Source: Agarophyton chilense (taxonomy: Eukaryota > Rhodophyta > Florideophyceae > Gracilariales > Gracilariaceae). From it: a stretch of 64,000 nt of DNA. Shown here piece by piece: positions 44,911-55,439 of this stretch (within the stretch, counting starts at the first letter, position 1; the number at the start of each line of letters is the position of its first letter). A program made the translations under genes and the position numbers. Below the pieces are notes generated by a model. It was not told the DNA's origin. It ran no database searches and saw only the letters and a program-made list of their open reading frames with translations. The DNA is taken from assembly GCA_030374765.1 (NCBI GenBank), contig JARGXX010000079.1, positions 248,001 through 312,000 of the forward strand. Reading direction: 5' to 3'.

Positions 44911-47900
44911 TAAATAGTAATGCATCATTTCAAGACAGTAGATCAGAATTTGTGTGGACCACACCATTTTAAGTGCCCACACTAGCTGGGTAACGGGTTT
45001 ATTAGTGGAAAACACGCTCATAAGAACCTACGTGAACAGTGTGTCTCCCGAAGTAAGTCTCACTAGCTCTTTCCCACAATCTGACCACCAAAATTATCCT
45101 ATACTTCCCAACTATCGTCTGCACCTCTGGAAACATTTGTCATTCCTGCGACTGCTCGTCTAGATTCAGAGCCATTTGGCATCTGATCATGACCTTACGT
45201 AAACGATTGACTCCGTCACTGTCCCGCTGTGCTCTCACTGAAAGAACAGATTTTGTTGCAAGCTTCAAAAAGTGATGCTTTTCGGTATTTTTGCTACCCT
45301 TTAAGATCTCGTTGTTCCGTCAGGCTACACGCCTTTGTCGAACAATTTCATTTTATGATCATCCCATTTTCTCCTCCAATACGACTGAAGCATTTGTATA
45401 TTGAAGCTGTTATCAAGATGTACCGAGTGAGTAGAATTGCAGGGAAAACATCAATCTTGGTTTTTTTGTCATTAACAGCTTTTCTGAATTCTTCAATGAT
45501 GTCTTGACCATTAATGTTGTAAATATACAGAAAGCGTTTACGGCCGTTTGTTAAAGGCACAAACACACGCTTTTCGCCCACCGATTATAAAAACACCCGC
45601 TTATTCATCCGTGCTTTAGGACCTGTTTAGCACAATACACCTTGAACATCTTCTGATAGAAATCGAATGGAATAATGCTTTTTCTGCATTCTTCATTATC
45701 GGTGTCTCTTGGAGAGAGATTGTTTCACCAGATATGAGCACCATCATTATGATTTTATCATCTTTAGAACCACAATTGGCGCGGCAAACATTAGTGTTCC
45801 CAACAAGCGCCAATGGTTTGTGGTAGTCCATGTCGATTCAAAAGCTTGGTTTCTAGTCATTGAAGACGTCTTTTTCATGCATGTAAGTGGACCGAAACTC
45901 CCTCGCTACTTTTGCAAGATGAAAGGCAACGTTGCGCTTTATCTTTTCTTGCTTTTACGATGACACCATCAATTTCCCACATTGGTATCGGCTGAATATG
46001 TCTTAACAGTTCATAAAAGAATAGGTCCACGAAGGGGTTCTGTGATGTTGGATTTGGTCGTGTGTGCGACTGTTTCTCATGTTTACATGACAGAAGCGAT
46101 ATGTTTTCTTCGGCTCAGGCCAAACAGCCCAGATACATAACAGGGTGGCATTGAATTTTACACCAGTTTTGCGCATCTGATTGAATTCATGTAGCAAAGT
46201 CATTCGCAATACGAGCGCCAATATAGTGGTTTTGCAACTGTTTTTTTAGACTTGCAGTAGTGACGTCTGAGGCCAGGTTTGATATGATTAATGTGGAGGA
46301 GTACTCAACGGAGGTGCCCACAAGCAGGGACCACGCCGGAAACGACACCCCCCTCCCTCCGCGCCAAGTTTTTTATTGTGGCTCCCACGATATCTCCGTG
46401 GAGATATCGTTGATGATAAAATAGAATTAAAATTCCTTCCACCCGACTATGGAGTGCCCACCAACATGGCGCGCCGGCTGAGAGGTGCCCAAGAAGACGA
46501 TGCGATCGCTGGAAATAAGGCATATGCGGGATTATGCGCGCAGTGAAAGAAATAAAAAGTTTACTGACTAATATGATGTGATCAGTCAATGAGGCGCACA
46601 ACTATGAAGGAACAGAATCAACCTGCTCACACCATTCTGAGGTCCGTGAAACCATGCATGCGCACGCGCGGCGTTCTTGAAGCCGTAAAGAATGCCACTC
46701 AGGTAGAGTGTCGGCCGTCGGCCGACAAGAATCCCAAGGAACACGTCCACTTAGTCGGAGAAAACTGAACCATGGCAGACGTCCAGCACAATTGATTCGA
46801 GTTCGGCCATGGGCTTTAAGGACCACATAATCTCCATGTTAATTGTTAGCTGTGGGCATTTCGGAGAAAAAGAAACAGTGCCGACAATTCTGCGCGAAGG
46901 CTGTCAAGAGCCTCAGCATCGACAACAACCCCGGTAGGCTGCAGATGATCAGCCGTGTAATCATTCGTTAAAGCCGCAATGAGAGGTGTGGCATCTAACT
47001 TTTGGACATCCATGAAACAAAGCTTAATGAGATGACCGTGACCAAGGGTTGAGGATGCGCCCAGAAGAAGACCAAATCGAACTAAAGGCGTGAATTTTGA
47101 ACCGTAAAGATAGACACCTCCGTATGCCTAACAGGAAGTTGGCACATCTCCCTTCAAATGTGTCAATCTATCATGTCATGGAAAAGATGCCAATCTGGCA
47201 TGTCATGGCAAATTGCCAGGCTGGTACTTAATGTGACAATGGTTATGGTATGCTCAAACAAAAGAGACACATTACATGAACTCTCTTTAAAAGGACTGAG
47301 CCATTTTTCTCCGAAGAAAGTCGATATGAATCCCAACCGACCTTGGGACTCCTATGGCGGCACCCTTCGATACCCTTAGAGCAGTCTGCTTCTCTTTGCC
47401 ATCAACTTTACCACACTCCCGCCACGCCCTTAGAAGAAGTCGAGCAATGCTGCCCCACGTTGACCCGCTTTTGGTTGCAACATTTTTCGAGGCAGAATTT
47501 GCATAGGGAACCTGGGGTCTGGTTGATACGCTTGTTCGTCTACGGTTGTTCAGTTTTTCATCGTGGTGGTGATCCGTTCCTTCGAATGGTCGTTTTGTGG
47601 TTGCCGGTTGTCTTGGTTTGTTCTTTCTCGTCATTGTCTTTCGAAACAGGCGATTCCATGATCCCATTGGTTGTTCACAGCCTACGTCTAAGCCTCCACG
47701 GACGTGATCTGTATCATTCTATCTCTCTAGTGTTTTGCTCCACGCTTTACTAAGCTACTTTAGTCTGCGTCGCCTACTTAGGTTTGTACTCTGGCACTTT
47801 TATTTGTTTGTTTTTTAAATCAAAAATGGCGTTAGCACGTATTTAATAAGAGTTATTGTTCTTGGTTCTTCTCCCGTTCCAGCTTTTCATTTAGATAAAA

Positions 47901-48829
47901 CACTTTCTTCTTTTCGAAGATCATTGCAATTTTAGTGATATTTATCCAATCCATCCAGGTTAAATTTTTTTGTCAGGAAAAATAACCTTGTAATATTGTG
48001 CCATCTAAAATCCGTGAAAGTTGCATGCTTACTTTAGCCTTTCTTGAACGTGTCTCAGCATCAATTTCGGTGCTTTTTTATCTTTATGTACTTCAAAGAT
48101 ATAGATTCATTCAATATCTGTTGCACACTCCGAGTGATCACAGGTAAATTGAGATTTTTTTTGTTGAAATGCATAATACTGTTCTTTTGCTGCTTTGCAA
48201 AGAAAAAAACTGTGAGATGTTTTAGATAACTTACTATTGGTTTTTTTGTTGTAGTTCTTTCCGTATATTGTTCTGTTCTGGCGATTAGGTGTGACAACTT
48301 TTCTCGTAATATAGGTGTTTTATAAAGATATGTCGTTCTATTATATTTTTTACAATAAGGGGCATGCCCGCAAGAAAGGCGATAAAATCATACCCTTTTG
48401 CATGGTGCAAAACACGTCTCTTCTGACCGGCTATATCTAGAAATTATGAAATTAGCACAATCTGATACAAAAAACTTTCAGGACTGCGAATATTGGATCT
48501 CTCTACAAGAGGGATCAGATCAGCTCCAATTCACAGCACAAGAAAGAAACCCGTTCTTATTCTCACGGCACGGCGATTTGTGCCCCACCAAGATGCATTT
48601 TTAACCAGCAGCCTCTCTGTCCACAACGTCGCGCACTCTTTTCTCCTTCGTCCTTAGTGCTGTTCCTTTCTGAAAATGCTTCTCAACGCCTTTCTGGGGA
48701 TCTACGATGAGCTGGCACCTTGTTTGACGTCAACATGCCGTCAACATAAACATCAAGCTCCGAATATCATTCTATTTCTCCCGCACCCCCACAGCCAAAG
48801 GCAGACTTCAACATTACATACGCGTTTCT
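44911..48829. other. Intergenic, 3.9 kb, AT-rich
   Basis: Short open frames on both strands without known motifs. A basic minus-strand frame at 47287-47667 (126 codons, with GSTWGSIARLLLRAW) overlaps a plus-strand frame of similar length; neither is supported. Notable are a 24-bp inverted repeat at 46387-46410 and an imperfect repeat with TGTCATGG around 47,174-47,210. From 47.75 to 48.4 kb the DNA is very AT-rich and empty. Confidence 0.45.
46387..46410. repeat. 24-bp near-perfect palindrome
   Basis: ACGATATCTCC-GT-GGAGATATCGT: 11-bp arms with a 2-base centre, inside a GC-richer patch with GGTGCCCAC direct repeats nearby (about 46,313 and 46,448). Confidence 0.85.
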
Positions 48830-50203
48830 TTGCGAGAAATCTGTCGAAAATTGCGTGAAATCTCACGCTACTGGCGCGTTTGGGACCATTTTCAAACCAC
48901 ACACCCCTCCAAAGCCATACTAGTGGCACAAATATTTTGTTTTATACATATCAAATGTGTTAAATCGGAGAAAGCCAAGATTGAACGTATCCTCACAGCG
49001 CGATCGCATTGGGAGTTTATGGACTTCCAATCTCGCTCGGAGGTTATTGGAAACCCAAAGAAATTACCCGACATGAAAATCCTGGAACAAATTGCGGCAT
49101 GTGATGGCGATATTTCTAATATAACGCACCGTTTTCCCGAGCTTTCAACGCGGAAAAGAGCTCTTCTCGTCGAGGAAAACGTAAGTGCACGAGTCCAAAG
49201 AAGGGGGTCGAGAAGGAGTATGGAACACCTATGAAGAAAGGAAGAGTGGAAGATGATGTAGAATTGGTTATTGTACAGCGAAGATAAAAGCCTGAAACAA
49301 AAGCGAGTACCATTCTCTTTGTCAAAATTTGCGCGACTCGTTGTTTTGATTCGCAATGATCCCGAAACACGTCAGGCGTTCCTTCGATCCTTCCAAACAA
49401 TTTCAAAGCCGGCTCTGTTAGATATTAAAGCAAAACCGGTGGACAATTGGACCACTTTTATTGAGGTTCGTTTCAATGATGCTTCATTGGCCCCGTGGTT
49501 TTCTTCTGATCACGTTCTTGACGAGATTGTTTCACCTGAAATTCCACCTCAATTTTTCAGAAGTGGAGTGTATTTGCGGTCGGTCTGGAACGGTTTTAGG
49601 TCTCTGTCGTCGTTGCCAATTACGAATTTTAAGAAGAGTGGGCAAAACAACCCAGTCATCAAGAAGTTTATAGACGGACCTATGGGTTCAAAGTTGTATA
49701 TGTTGAGCCAGGTGAATAGAGATCGCGTTATAGTAGGAGCTACTGCCCTTGGTTGAGGAACTAAGGGTGAAGACGAAGAGTTATTAGGTTCCTCTGTTAG
49801 GACTATCGACTACAAAGGAGTGTTTGGTCATGAGGGTGGGACTGTTTTGTTCGACCGTCAAGCGAGTTATGGGTCAAACTCGAACAGTCGAGTACAATAA
49901 AAAAAGCGATCATCTGAAGAGTTCGAGGATGCTAGTGTTAAGTTCATGCATTCTTTAAGTAGCTTTTTCAACACTGAGAAGGAGGCAGAGAGTCCGGTTC
50001 CTGTTCATAAATCTGTTGTTGTGGAGCGCGGAAAATCAGCTCTGGCGGAGATTGAGCAGCGTCGAAAGCTTTTAGTGGAGTTAAATCTTGCACAAGAAAT
50101 GGTGGACAAAGACATAAGTAAGTCTGATCGGGAAGCTCATATAATGGAGATCAGGAAGCTGTTAGATGAACTCGACAAGTCTGAATGGGCTGAGGCAAAG
50201 TGA
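48830..50203 (+). pseudogene. Unidentified broken gene
   Basis: Three plus-strand coding-like segments in shifting frames: 48830-49178 (helical, ARSHWEFMDFQSRSEVIGNP), 49200-49756 (KKGRVEDDVELVIVQ, then FSLSKFARLVVLIRNDPETR and an acidic/aromatic region), and 49946-50203 (an Glu/Lys/Arg helix, EIEQRRKLLVELNLAQEMVD). The order and composition suggest one protein of about 400 residues ending in a coiled coil. A donor-like GTAAGT at 49180 and acceptor-like TGTACAG at 49276 are not in compatible phase, so frameshift decay is more likely than an intron. I cannot name the family; a mobile-element accessory protein or a lineage-specific host gene are both possible. Confidence 0.4.
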
Positions 50204-51052
50204 AGCACAGAGTAGAATACACGCACTCTAAATCTAAGCCCGTTAGTCTGAATACAGTTTCGCTAATGTCAGTATCATTAGACTGTATTGCAATTTCTTC
50301 AGCAATGGGATTCAAAAGAGTCAACCCAGGAAGAGTATTCACCCGTGATGAAAATTGGAAATCGAACGCACTAAGAGGTAGCTTCTTTCCGAAAGACTGT
50401 GTTCGCACAGTGTGTTTGAGCACGTACCTTGCACGTCTCTCTTGCTTGCCATGTTGGTCAATAGTTCTGTGACACCACCCATTCGGAATATGGTGTTGGT
50501 GATGAACATGGGGCGTTCACGTCCGAGATACCAGTTCTGCGTGACTTTTTTTGTGGACAACACAATGCAAATTGAATTCCGATGCACTTGCAACAGGGCT
50601 TTTGCCAGACCCAGTGAAATAAGCCCCGCTGAACATCCCATACCCGCCAGATTGTACGTGCCCACAGAAACTCTCATCTTGTACTTGTTGACCAGCATCG
50701 CCAAAAGCCTGGGAGTAGGGTTGAAAAGAGAGAAATTGACCATAAGAATATCGATGGCTTTGGGGTCCAATTGTTTCGACGCAACAGCGCGTCCATAAAG
50801 CTGAACAGCACCAATTCACCTTCCTCCCTGGCAAAATGTACGGCTCTTCCATCACCACCATTCTCCGGAATGGAATAGAAATGTCCAAGGATTCGAACCG
50901 GAAAAGCTCTTTTACCGCCAATGTCACTGCGCCCCAACAGATTCTTCTGGAACGCTCTGGACTCCTCATCAAACTTGTTCGAGGCCAAGGTAGTCTTCAT
51001 ATATCGATCGATGCTATTATGGTACGGCGCCCCATCTCGGATGAGAATCATA
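50160..51052 (-). pseudogene. 3-ketoacyl-CoA synthase fragment (decayed)
   Basis: Minus-strand segments match the FAE1/KCS condensing-enzyme family, which elongates very-long-chain fatty acyl-CoAs at the ER. Seen in order: FDEESRAFQKNLLGRSDIGG, AREEGELVLFSFMDALL, DPKAIDILMVNFSLFNPTPR, NKYKMRVSVGTYNLAGMGCSAG with the catalytic Cys in GMGCSAG, and STKKVTQNWYLGRERPM, FRMGG. The frame shifts near 50,770 and again near 50,430 (to ARYVLKHTVRTQ). The N-terminal membrane part and the C-terminal catalytic His/Asn region are absent. So it is a truncated, non-functional copy, about half of a normal KCS (about 500 aa). It abuts the XPRT-like copy head to head near 51.07 kb. Sequencing error could explain one indel but not the missing ends. 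Confidence 0.78.
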
Positions 51053-51092
51053 GGGTGACCTTCAACAGCACTGTGGCGTACTTTAAGTGATA

Positions 51093-51999
51093 AATGCAGG
51101 TCGTGGCGCAGCGCTCATTTTTTTTCCAAGGCATTTGCAGCCGCGCACCACGCCACTATCGCCATTGCTTCGGCGTTCGATGAACTGTTCATGCCGCTTT
51201 CGAGGCGCCTCAAGCTCACTTTCGATTCACCCACCCAGTTTGCGCTGTACGTGCAAGTTGCCGAAGCGAAGGGTGACCCCAAGCCGCTGGTGGGCGCCAA
51301 GATGCTTAGGGAGCATATTCTTCGCGAGGGCAAGATTTTGGTGGTTGGCATCATCAAGGTGTCGTCGCTTTTGAATCATATGGTCCAAATGGACCTCATG
51401 GAGGTGTGTGGCGAGGAGCTGGCTGAGAGGTTGAGGCACACCATGCCCAAGAATATTTTGACGGTAGAGTCCACTGGGGTGATTTTGGTTTGCCGACGGC
51501 TAGGACGCTTGGAATACCGTTGGTATTTGCGCGCAAGAGTCAGCCCATCACGATAAGCGACTCGTACCACAAAACGTATCATTTGGCTACCAAGGGCCCC
51601 AGTAACGAGCTCATCGTATCTTGCGAGTACCTGGAAGGCGGCGACCGCATGCTCATCATAGATGAATTTCTGGCGGGGGGGTCCACGGCAGAGGCGCTGT
51701 TCAAGCTGGCAAAGATGGCGCATACAACGGTAGTGGGCATAGGCATTCTGATTGATAAGGTGATGGACGGCGGACGCGCGTTTCTGTCCGGCTACGACGT
51801 GCCGGTGGAATCGTTGGCCAGGAGTTACCGGGAAGCGACAAGGGACGCATCACTTTTTTGCAGAATGAGCCGTGGGCGTCGCAGGCAGCGAGTTAGCTTG
51901 ACAAGAGCGACGAAAGGGAGCGCAGTAGCAACAGGGCATAGGGTGGCGCTGGCGGCGAGACAGAAGGCGGTGAGGACGACGACGAAGACGACAATGTGA
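51093..51999 (+). pseudogene. Xanthine phosphoribosyltransferase-like gene (frameshifted)
   Basis: Matches the Xpt family, which converts xanthine plus PRPP to XMP in purine salvage. Seen: MLREHILREGKILVVGIIKV and LLNHMVQMDLM (N-terminal domain), LTVESTG, GIPLVFARKSQPITISDSYH, the PRPP loop DRMLIIDEFLAGGSTAEAL, VVGIGILIDKVMDGGRAFL and VPVESLAR. At least two frame changes are needed: one in a T run near 51,125 and one near 51,480, and another after 51,840 into a Glu/Asp-rich tail. An N-terminal extension of about 50 residues before the bacterial-type start is present. High GC and gene-like codon use contrast with the AT-rich flanks. Likely a decayed copy; assembly indels cannot be excluded. 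Confidence 0.75.
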
Positions 52000-52419
52000 A
52001 CGACGTGGCGGTGATCCACTGGGAGAACGCGGACAACAAGATGGGCGAGATGGGCGATATCGACGACGACGAAGACGACACGGCGGCGGTGACGGCGGGG
52101 GAGTGGCGGCTAGACGACGTGCACGGTCGGACGGTAGGCGGGCGGACGTTAGAGCGGAAGGGGGAGCGGCGAAACAAAAACGGCGTATGTAATGAAACGT
52201 CGCGGCACGCAAGGCGGAGACACGGCGGAGGCGCCGGCGTGGCTGTCGCGTCCGCGTGGCTGCCGCATATGTGCTGTGCAACTTGCCAGCTGTGTGCGCG
52301 CTGTGCACGCTGTGCCTTTTACTTTAGTACACCTCGTGCGTGTGCGCTCGACTCTTCACGATGCCTTCCGTCTGCTGGTTTGCCTCGCGCGGAGCGCTGT
52401 TTGTGTGCCGCCCTTTTGA

Positions 52420-52631
52420 GCCGCTTCATTTCACTCCTCCCACTCCCCTTTTCCACCACCCTTCGCTTCCCCATCCCCTACCCCCCCTTTCCTTCACCTT
52501 GCTTTCCTTCCCCGCTTTCCTTCCCTCCTTTCCTCTCCTCATATCCTCTTCGCCCTTCTTTGCACGCCCTTACTCCCCCTTCCTCCCCTACCTGCCTCTT
52601 CGCCGTTTCTTTCCTTTCTCTTCTCGAAGTC
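52420..52631 (+). promoter_or_regulatory. Long pyrimidine-rich tract upstream of the WD40-like relic
   Basis: About 210 bp of nearly pure C/T ends just before an ATG at 52632. It looks like a retained promoter/leader of the WD40-like gene. The Ser/Pro/Leu-rich open frames it creates are compositional artefacts. Confidence 0.45.
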
Positions 52632-53871
52632 ATGGATGCCCCACCGCCGCGCCGCGTCTTCCGAGTACCCAAACCCAGGCTTCACCCACCTTGTGCCGTC
52701 TTTCCGGATGTCGTCCAGTTGCCCATTGCGCCGGCGCACACTGAGCACGCGCTTCCCGCCACTCCGGCTCCGCCCCGCGCTGGCAACCACAACTCCTTCG
52801 ACTACTTCCGTTGGGCGGCCTACGAAAACGCCGCTTGAGAGCTGGCTCATTCTGCCGTCCCTGATCTCTCTGCGTGCGCGCCTTGCAGCGCCATGGGCAA
52901 GCTGCACTGCGCCAAACCTGGCGTTCACACCCTGCGTTCGCAGTGCTACGCTGCATGCAATGGACTACAGTCTCCGGTTGGCGCGCTTGTCGCCGCGCGT
53001 CGCGCCGCCACACCACCGCTCACCATTGAGAGAAGGTCACGCCGTGCTTTCAAAAACTTCTGTACTTGCCATGCTGCTTTGCATTCCGCTTCTATCGCAC
53101 ATCCGTTTTCCTCCACGCATCGCGCTGACGGAACCCACTGTGCGTTGGCCTCATCGGATGACGAAAATGACCTTGATAGCTTGTATGACGACTGTTGTCA
53201 CCGTTCCGCCGATTGTCGTGGTTGCGCTGCTGCTTCAAAGTCTCGCGTGAAGAACAGCCCTACTCAGTTCAGCCTCGGCGATTTTAACCCTTATGGCCTT
53301 TCTGTCGGTGATATCACTGGTGAGCATGCCGCCCAAGGTGTCGATGTACAAGGGAATTCTATGGGATACGCTTCAAGTCACCAGCGTTGATTACCGCGCT
53401 ACGCGCCTGCGCGAAAATCCAGGTCGCTTTGTCTTGGAAAGCGCCGATGAGGTGGTCAAGGAACCAAGGAAGGATGCACGATTCTACGACTTTTATAGGA
53501 ATACCAGAATGGTCAAGTGCAACATTATTCATTTTCAGCCGCGAAACCTTGCGTGGGCTACTAGCAAGCATGACGTGTTTGTCATGAATGAGGGCATCAT
53601 TGTTCACTGGGATGCCTGTGCCAAGCGCAAGCCAAAGGTGCTTGATCTTAATGGCTCCACCATTTCAGGACCTGACGGCCTCGGCATGTTGGTGCAGATC
53701 TCTACACTTACTACCAAAAAACACTTGGTTATTGAGGGCGGCTTCTATGGAGAAGTGATTGCCAAAAATGATAAGAACGGCACCATCATTCACAACAACA
53801 GGATTGCTTATGACAATGCGATCACGAAGGCCATCGACATCCATAACGATACTGCCATTGCTAGTAATTAG
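52632..53871 (+). pseudogene. WD40 protein of the SPBC2A9.03-like family, truncated and frameshifted
   Basis: The segment 53340-53871 matches the conserved N-terminal half of a plant/fungal WD-repeat family: ILWDTLQVTSVDYRATRL, FYDFYRNTRMVKCNIIHFQP, NLAWATSKHDVFVMNEG, LVQISTLTTKKHLVIEGGFY, NAITKAIDIHND. The preceding acidic part (DDENDLDSLYDDC, then AAQGVDVQG) lies in another frame, so the frame changes near 53,350. An earlier stop at 52,836 interrupts the N-terminus from the ATG at 52632, unless an intron is present there. The C-terminal half with the remaining WD repeats is missing after 53871. So this is a 3'-truncated relic. It lies downstream of the XPRT-like copy on the same strand, with an intergenic GC-rich spacer between them. 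Confidence 0.72.
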
Positions 53872-53914
53872 AGCCGGTAGCGGTTTTTAACAGAGTGAGA
53901 GTTGCCGCACCCAG

Positions 53915-54201
53915 GTGCCAATAGTAGGGGCCCTAATGCAGCAGCTGCTGCGGCTGCAGCTGACTACCGAATATACCAAGCTTCGCTAGCCAAGCAGCAT
54001 GGCGCGTGCTACAATAATCTCTAGTGGCAGCAGTACTACGCTACAATGGACCAAGAATTCAACAAACCGCAGATTTATAATCCGTACTAGAAATATCTCC
54101 AATCCTACATGAACACACATGCTTCTGTGAATAGCGCTGATGGCAGTGTGGGAATGCCTGCCAGTGCCGCCTGGCAAAATGCTCTCGGCGCCGAAGGTTA
54201 G
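53915..54201 (+). pseudogene. C-terminal fragment of a Q/Y/A-rich protein
   Basis: One plus-strand frame reads GANSRGPNAAAAAAADYRIY followed by QASLAKQHG, then WQQYYATMDQEFNKPQIYNP, KYLQSYMNTHASVNSADG and a final SAAWQNALGAEG stop. Two TAG codons interrupt it (at about 54,022 and 54,088). The Gln/Tyr/Ala composition and clean terminal stop suggest the end of an RNA-binding or transcription-type protein, but I cannot name it. It follows the WD40-like relic after about 45 bases without any intergenic spacer. Confidence 0.5.
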
Positions 54202-54295
54202 GCCTCATTTGTATCTTTATTAACGAGCAAAAGCATCTGTTTGGACTTTGAAGAGAGCAAGTTTTTTTATTTCGGCAAGACCAGGTTTTAACTGG

Positions 54296-55417
54296 CTATA
54301 GTGCGGATGTCATCCTTGTTATGCGCAGCCTCAATGCAATAGTTCGTAGTCGTTGCCGCATTTTTGAGTACTTATCAACTATCACGTCTAACATATTTCC
54401 TTCCGTCTCTACGTCTTCCTCAGGGTCAGGAGCAAAGAAAGAATCGAAGCCAGAGCTATTATACTCTAACCACCTAACTAAACCGTCTTTAGCCACCACC
54501 AGGTTTCCCATACCATGATACTCGTGTTCTTCGCGTGATTCTTCGTTAATGCAATAGTTTTCCAGCTGCATAGCGTTATTTATTATTACTAATGACTGCT
54601 GTAAGTCAATCTTCAACGGTCGCCATAGAATTCCCCATCGACCCTTTAATCGTCCAAATGCCTGCTCGACGTGCACCCTGTGCGACGACAACAGCATGTT
54701 GAAACCCTGATCAAATTCATCAGCTTCAGAGCTAAACACCACTCTAATTATCATATCGTTAAATTAATAGGCATCTCCAGCAATCTAAAAAAACCGGCGG
54801 TAGTCCAGTCTCGTCTAAGAACTTAGAGAGATTAGAATGAGCAAACGCACTTGACTTCACTGTAGACCGAACGCAAATTGCAGAACTAGCAAGAAACCGA
54901 TATCTAGAGTCTACGACCGCCTGCAAAGGAACACCAAACCCTCCTTTTCGAGTGTAGAACTATTGCTTATTTAGTTCATTTGGAGGTTTCTCCAAATGTA
55001 TGATAGTTCCATCTACAGAACCTGTGCACCCCGGTAGAGAATTAAAATGCCTTCTCGACAGCGAGAATTCCATCGCTCGGTCGTAATAAGTATTGTGGTC
55101 TTCTTTATGCAGAAACTGCTCAAAATGTAGTAATAAATCACACGCAATTAAAAACTATCAAAAATGGTATACACCTTTGATTTTCCTAAGCCAAAGGTAA
55201 GGCACATGTACCAGTAGCTGGCTCCGGGTATAATGCGTAAAAAGATTGCCACCTTCGTCGCTGTGTCGATGTCATGCCCATAAAACGCGGTACGCGACAT
55301 CCGAAAAGATTTGGCGAAATCGGAGTTGGTGAGGTGTTGGGTGACCGAAATGAAAGAACGACGATTAGGTGCTTTTTTTTTCTTCAAGTATTTCTCTTTC
55401 TTTTGTTGTACACCCAC
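54296..55417 (-). mobile_element. PIF/Harbinger-type DNA transposon, broken transposase
   Basis: Read on the minus strand: N-terminal helical part (SDFAKSFRMSRTAFY, TKVAIFLRIIPGASYWYMCL, FGLGKSKVYTIF; 55,340-55,150), then GCTGSVDGTIIHLEKPPN with the first catalytic Asp (codon 55013-55011), YTRKGGFGVPLQAVVDSRYR with the second (54911-54909), and SSHRVHVEQAFGRLKGRWGI with the Glu (54667-54665). This is the DDE_Tnp_4 nuclease of PIF/Harbinger. The frame changes near 55,150 and again near 54,760, and a stop lies near 54,961. All three catalytic residues survive, so decay is moderate. Terminal inverted repeats and the second (SANT/Myb) gene of the family were not found. Confidence 0.78.
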
Positions 55418-55439
55418 AAAAATATTGTGAACACCAGCA

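Noticed and set aside
49180-49276. Possible 97-nt intron with GTAAGT and TACAG
   Set aside because: Phases on the two sides do not agree, and the interval itself reads as protein in a third frame (KKGRVEDDVELVIVQ).
50880-50900. GGATTCGAACC, like a tRNA T-arm complement
   Set aside because: No acceptor or anticodon arm can be placed around it, and it lies inside the KCS-like coding stretch.
51825-52310. Minus-strand frames rich in Arg/Ser/Pro
   Set aside because: Compositional shadows of the GC-rich XPRT/WD40-like region.
52420-52640. Leu/Pro/Ser-rich frames in the pyrimidine tract
   Set aside because: Produced by nearly pure C/T sequence, not by a protein-coding gene.
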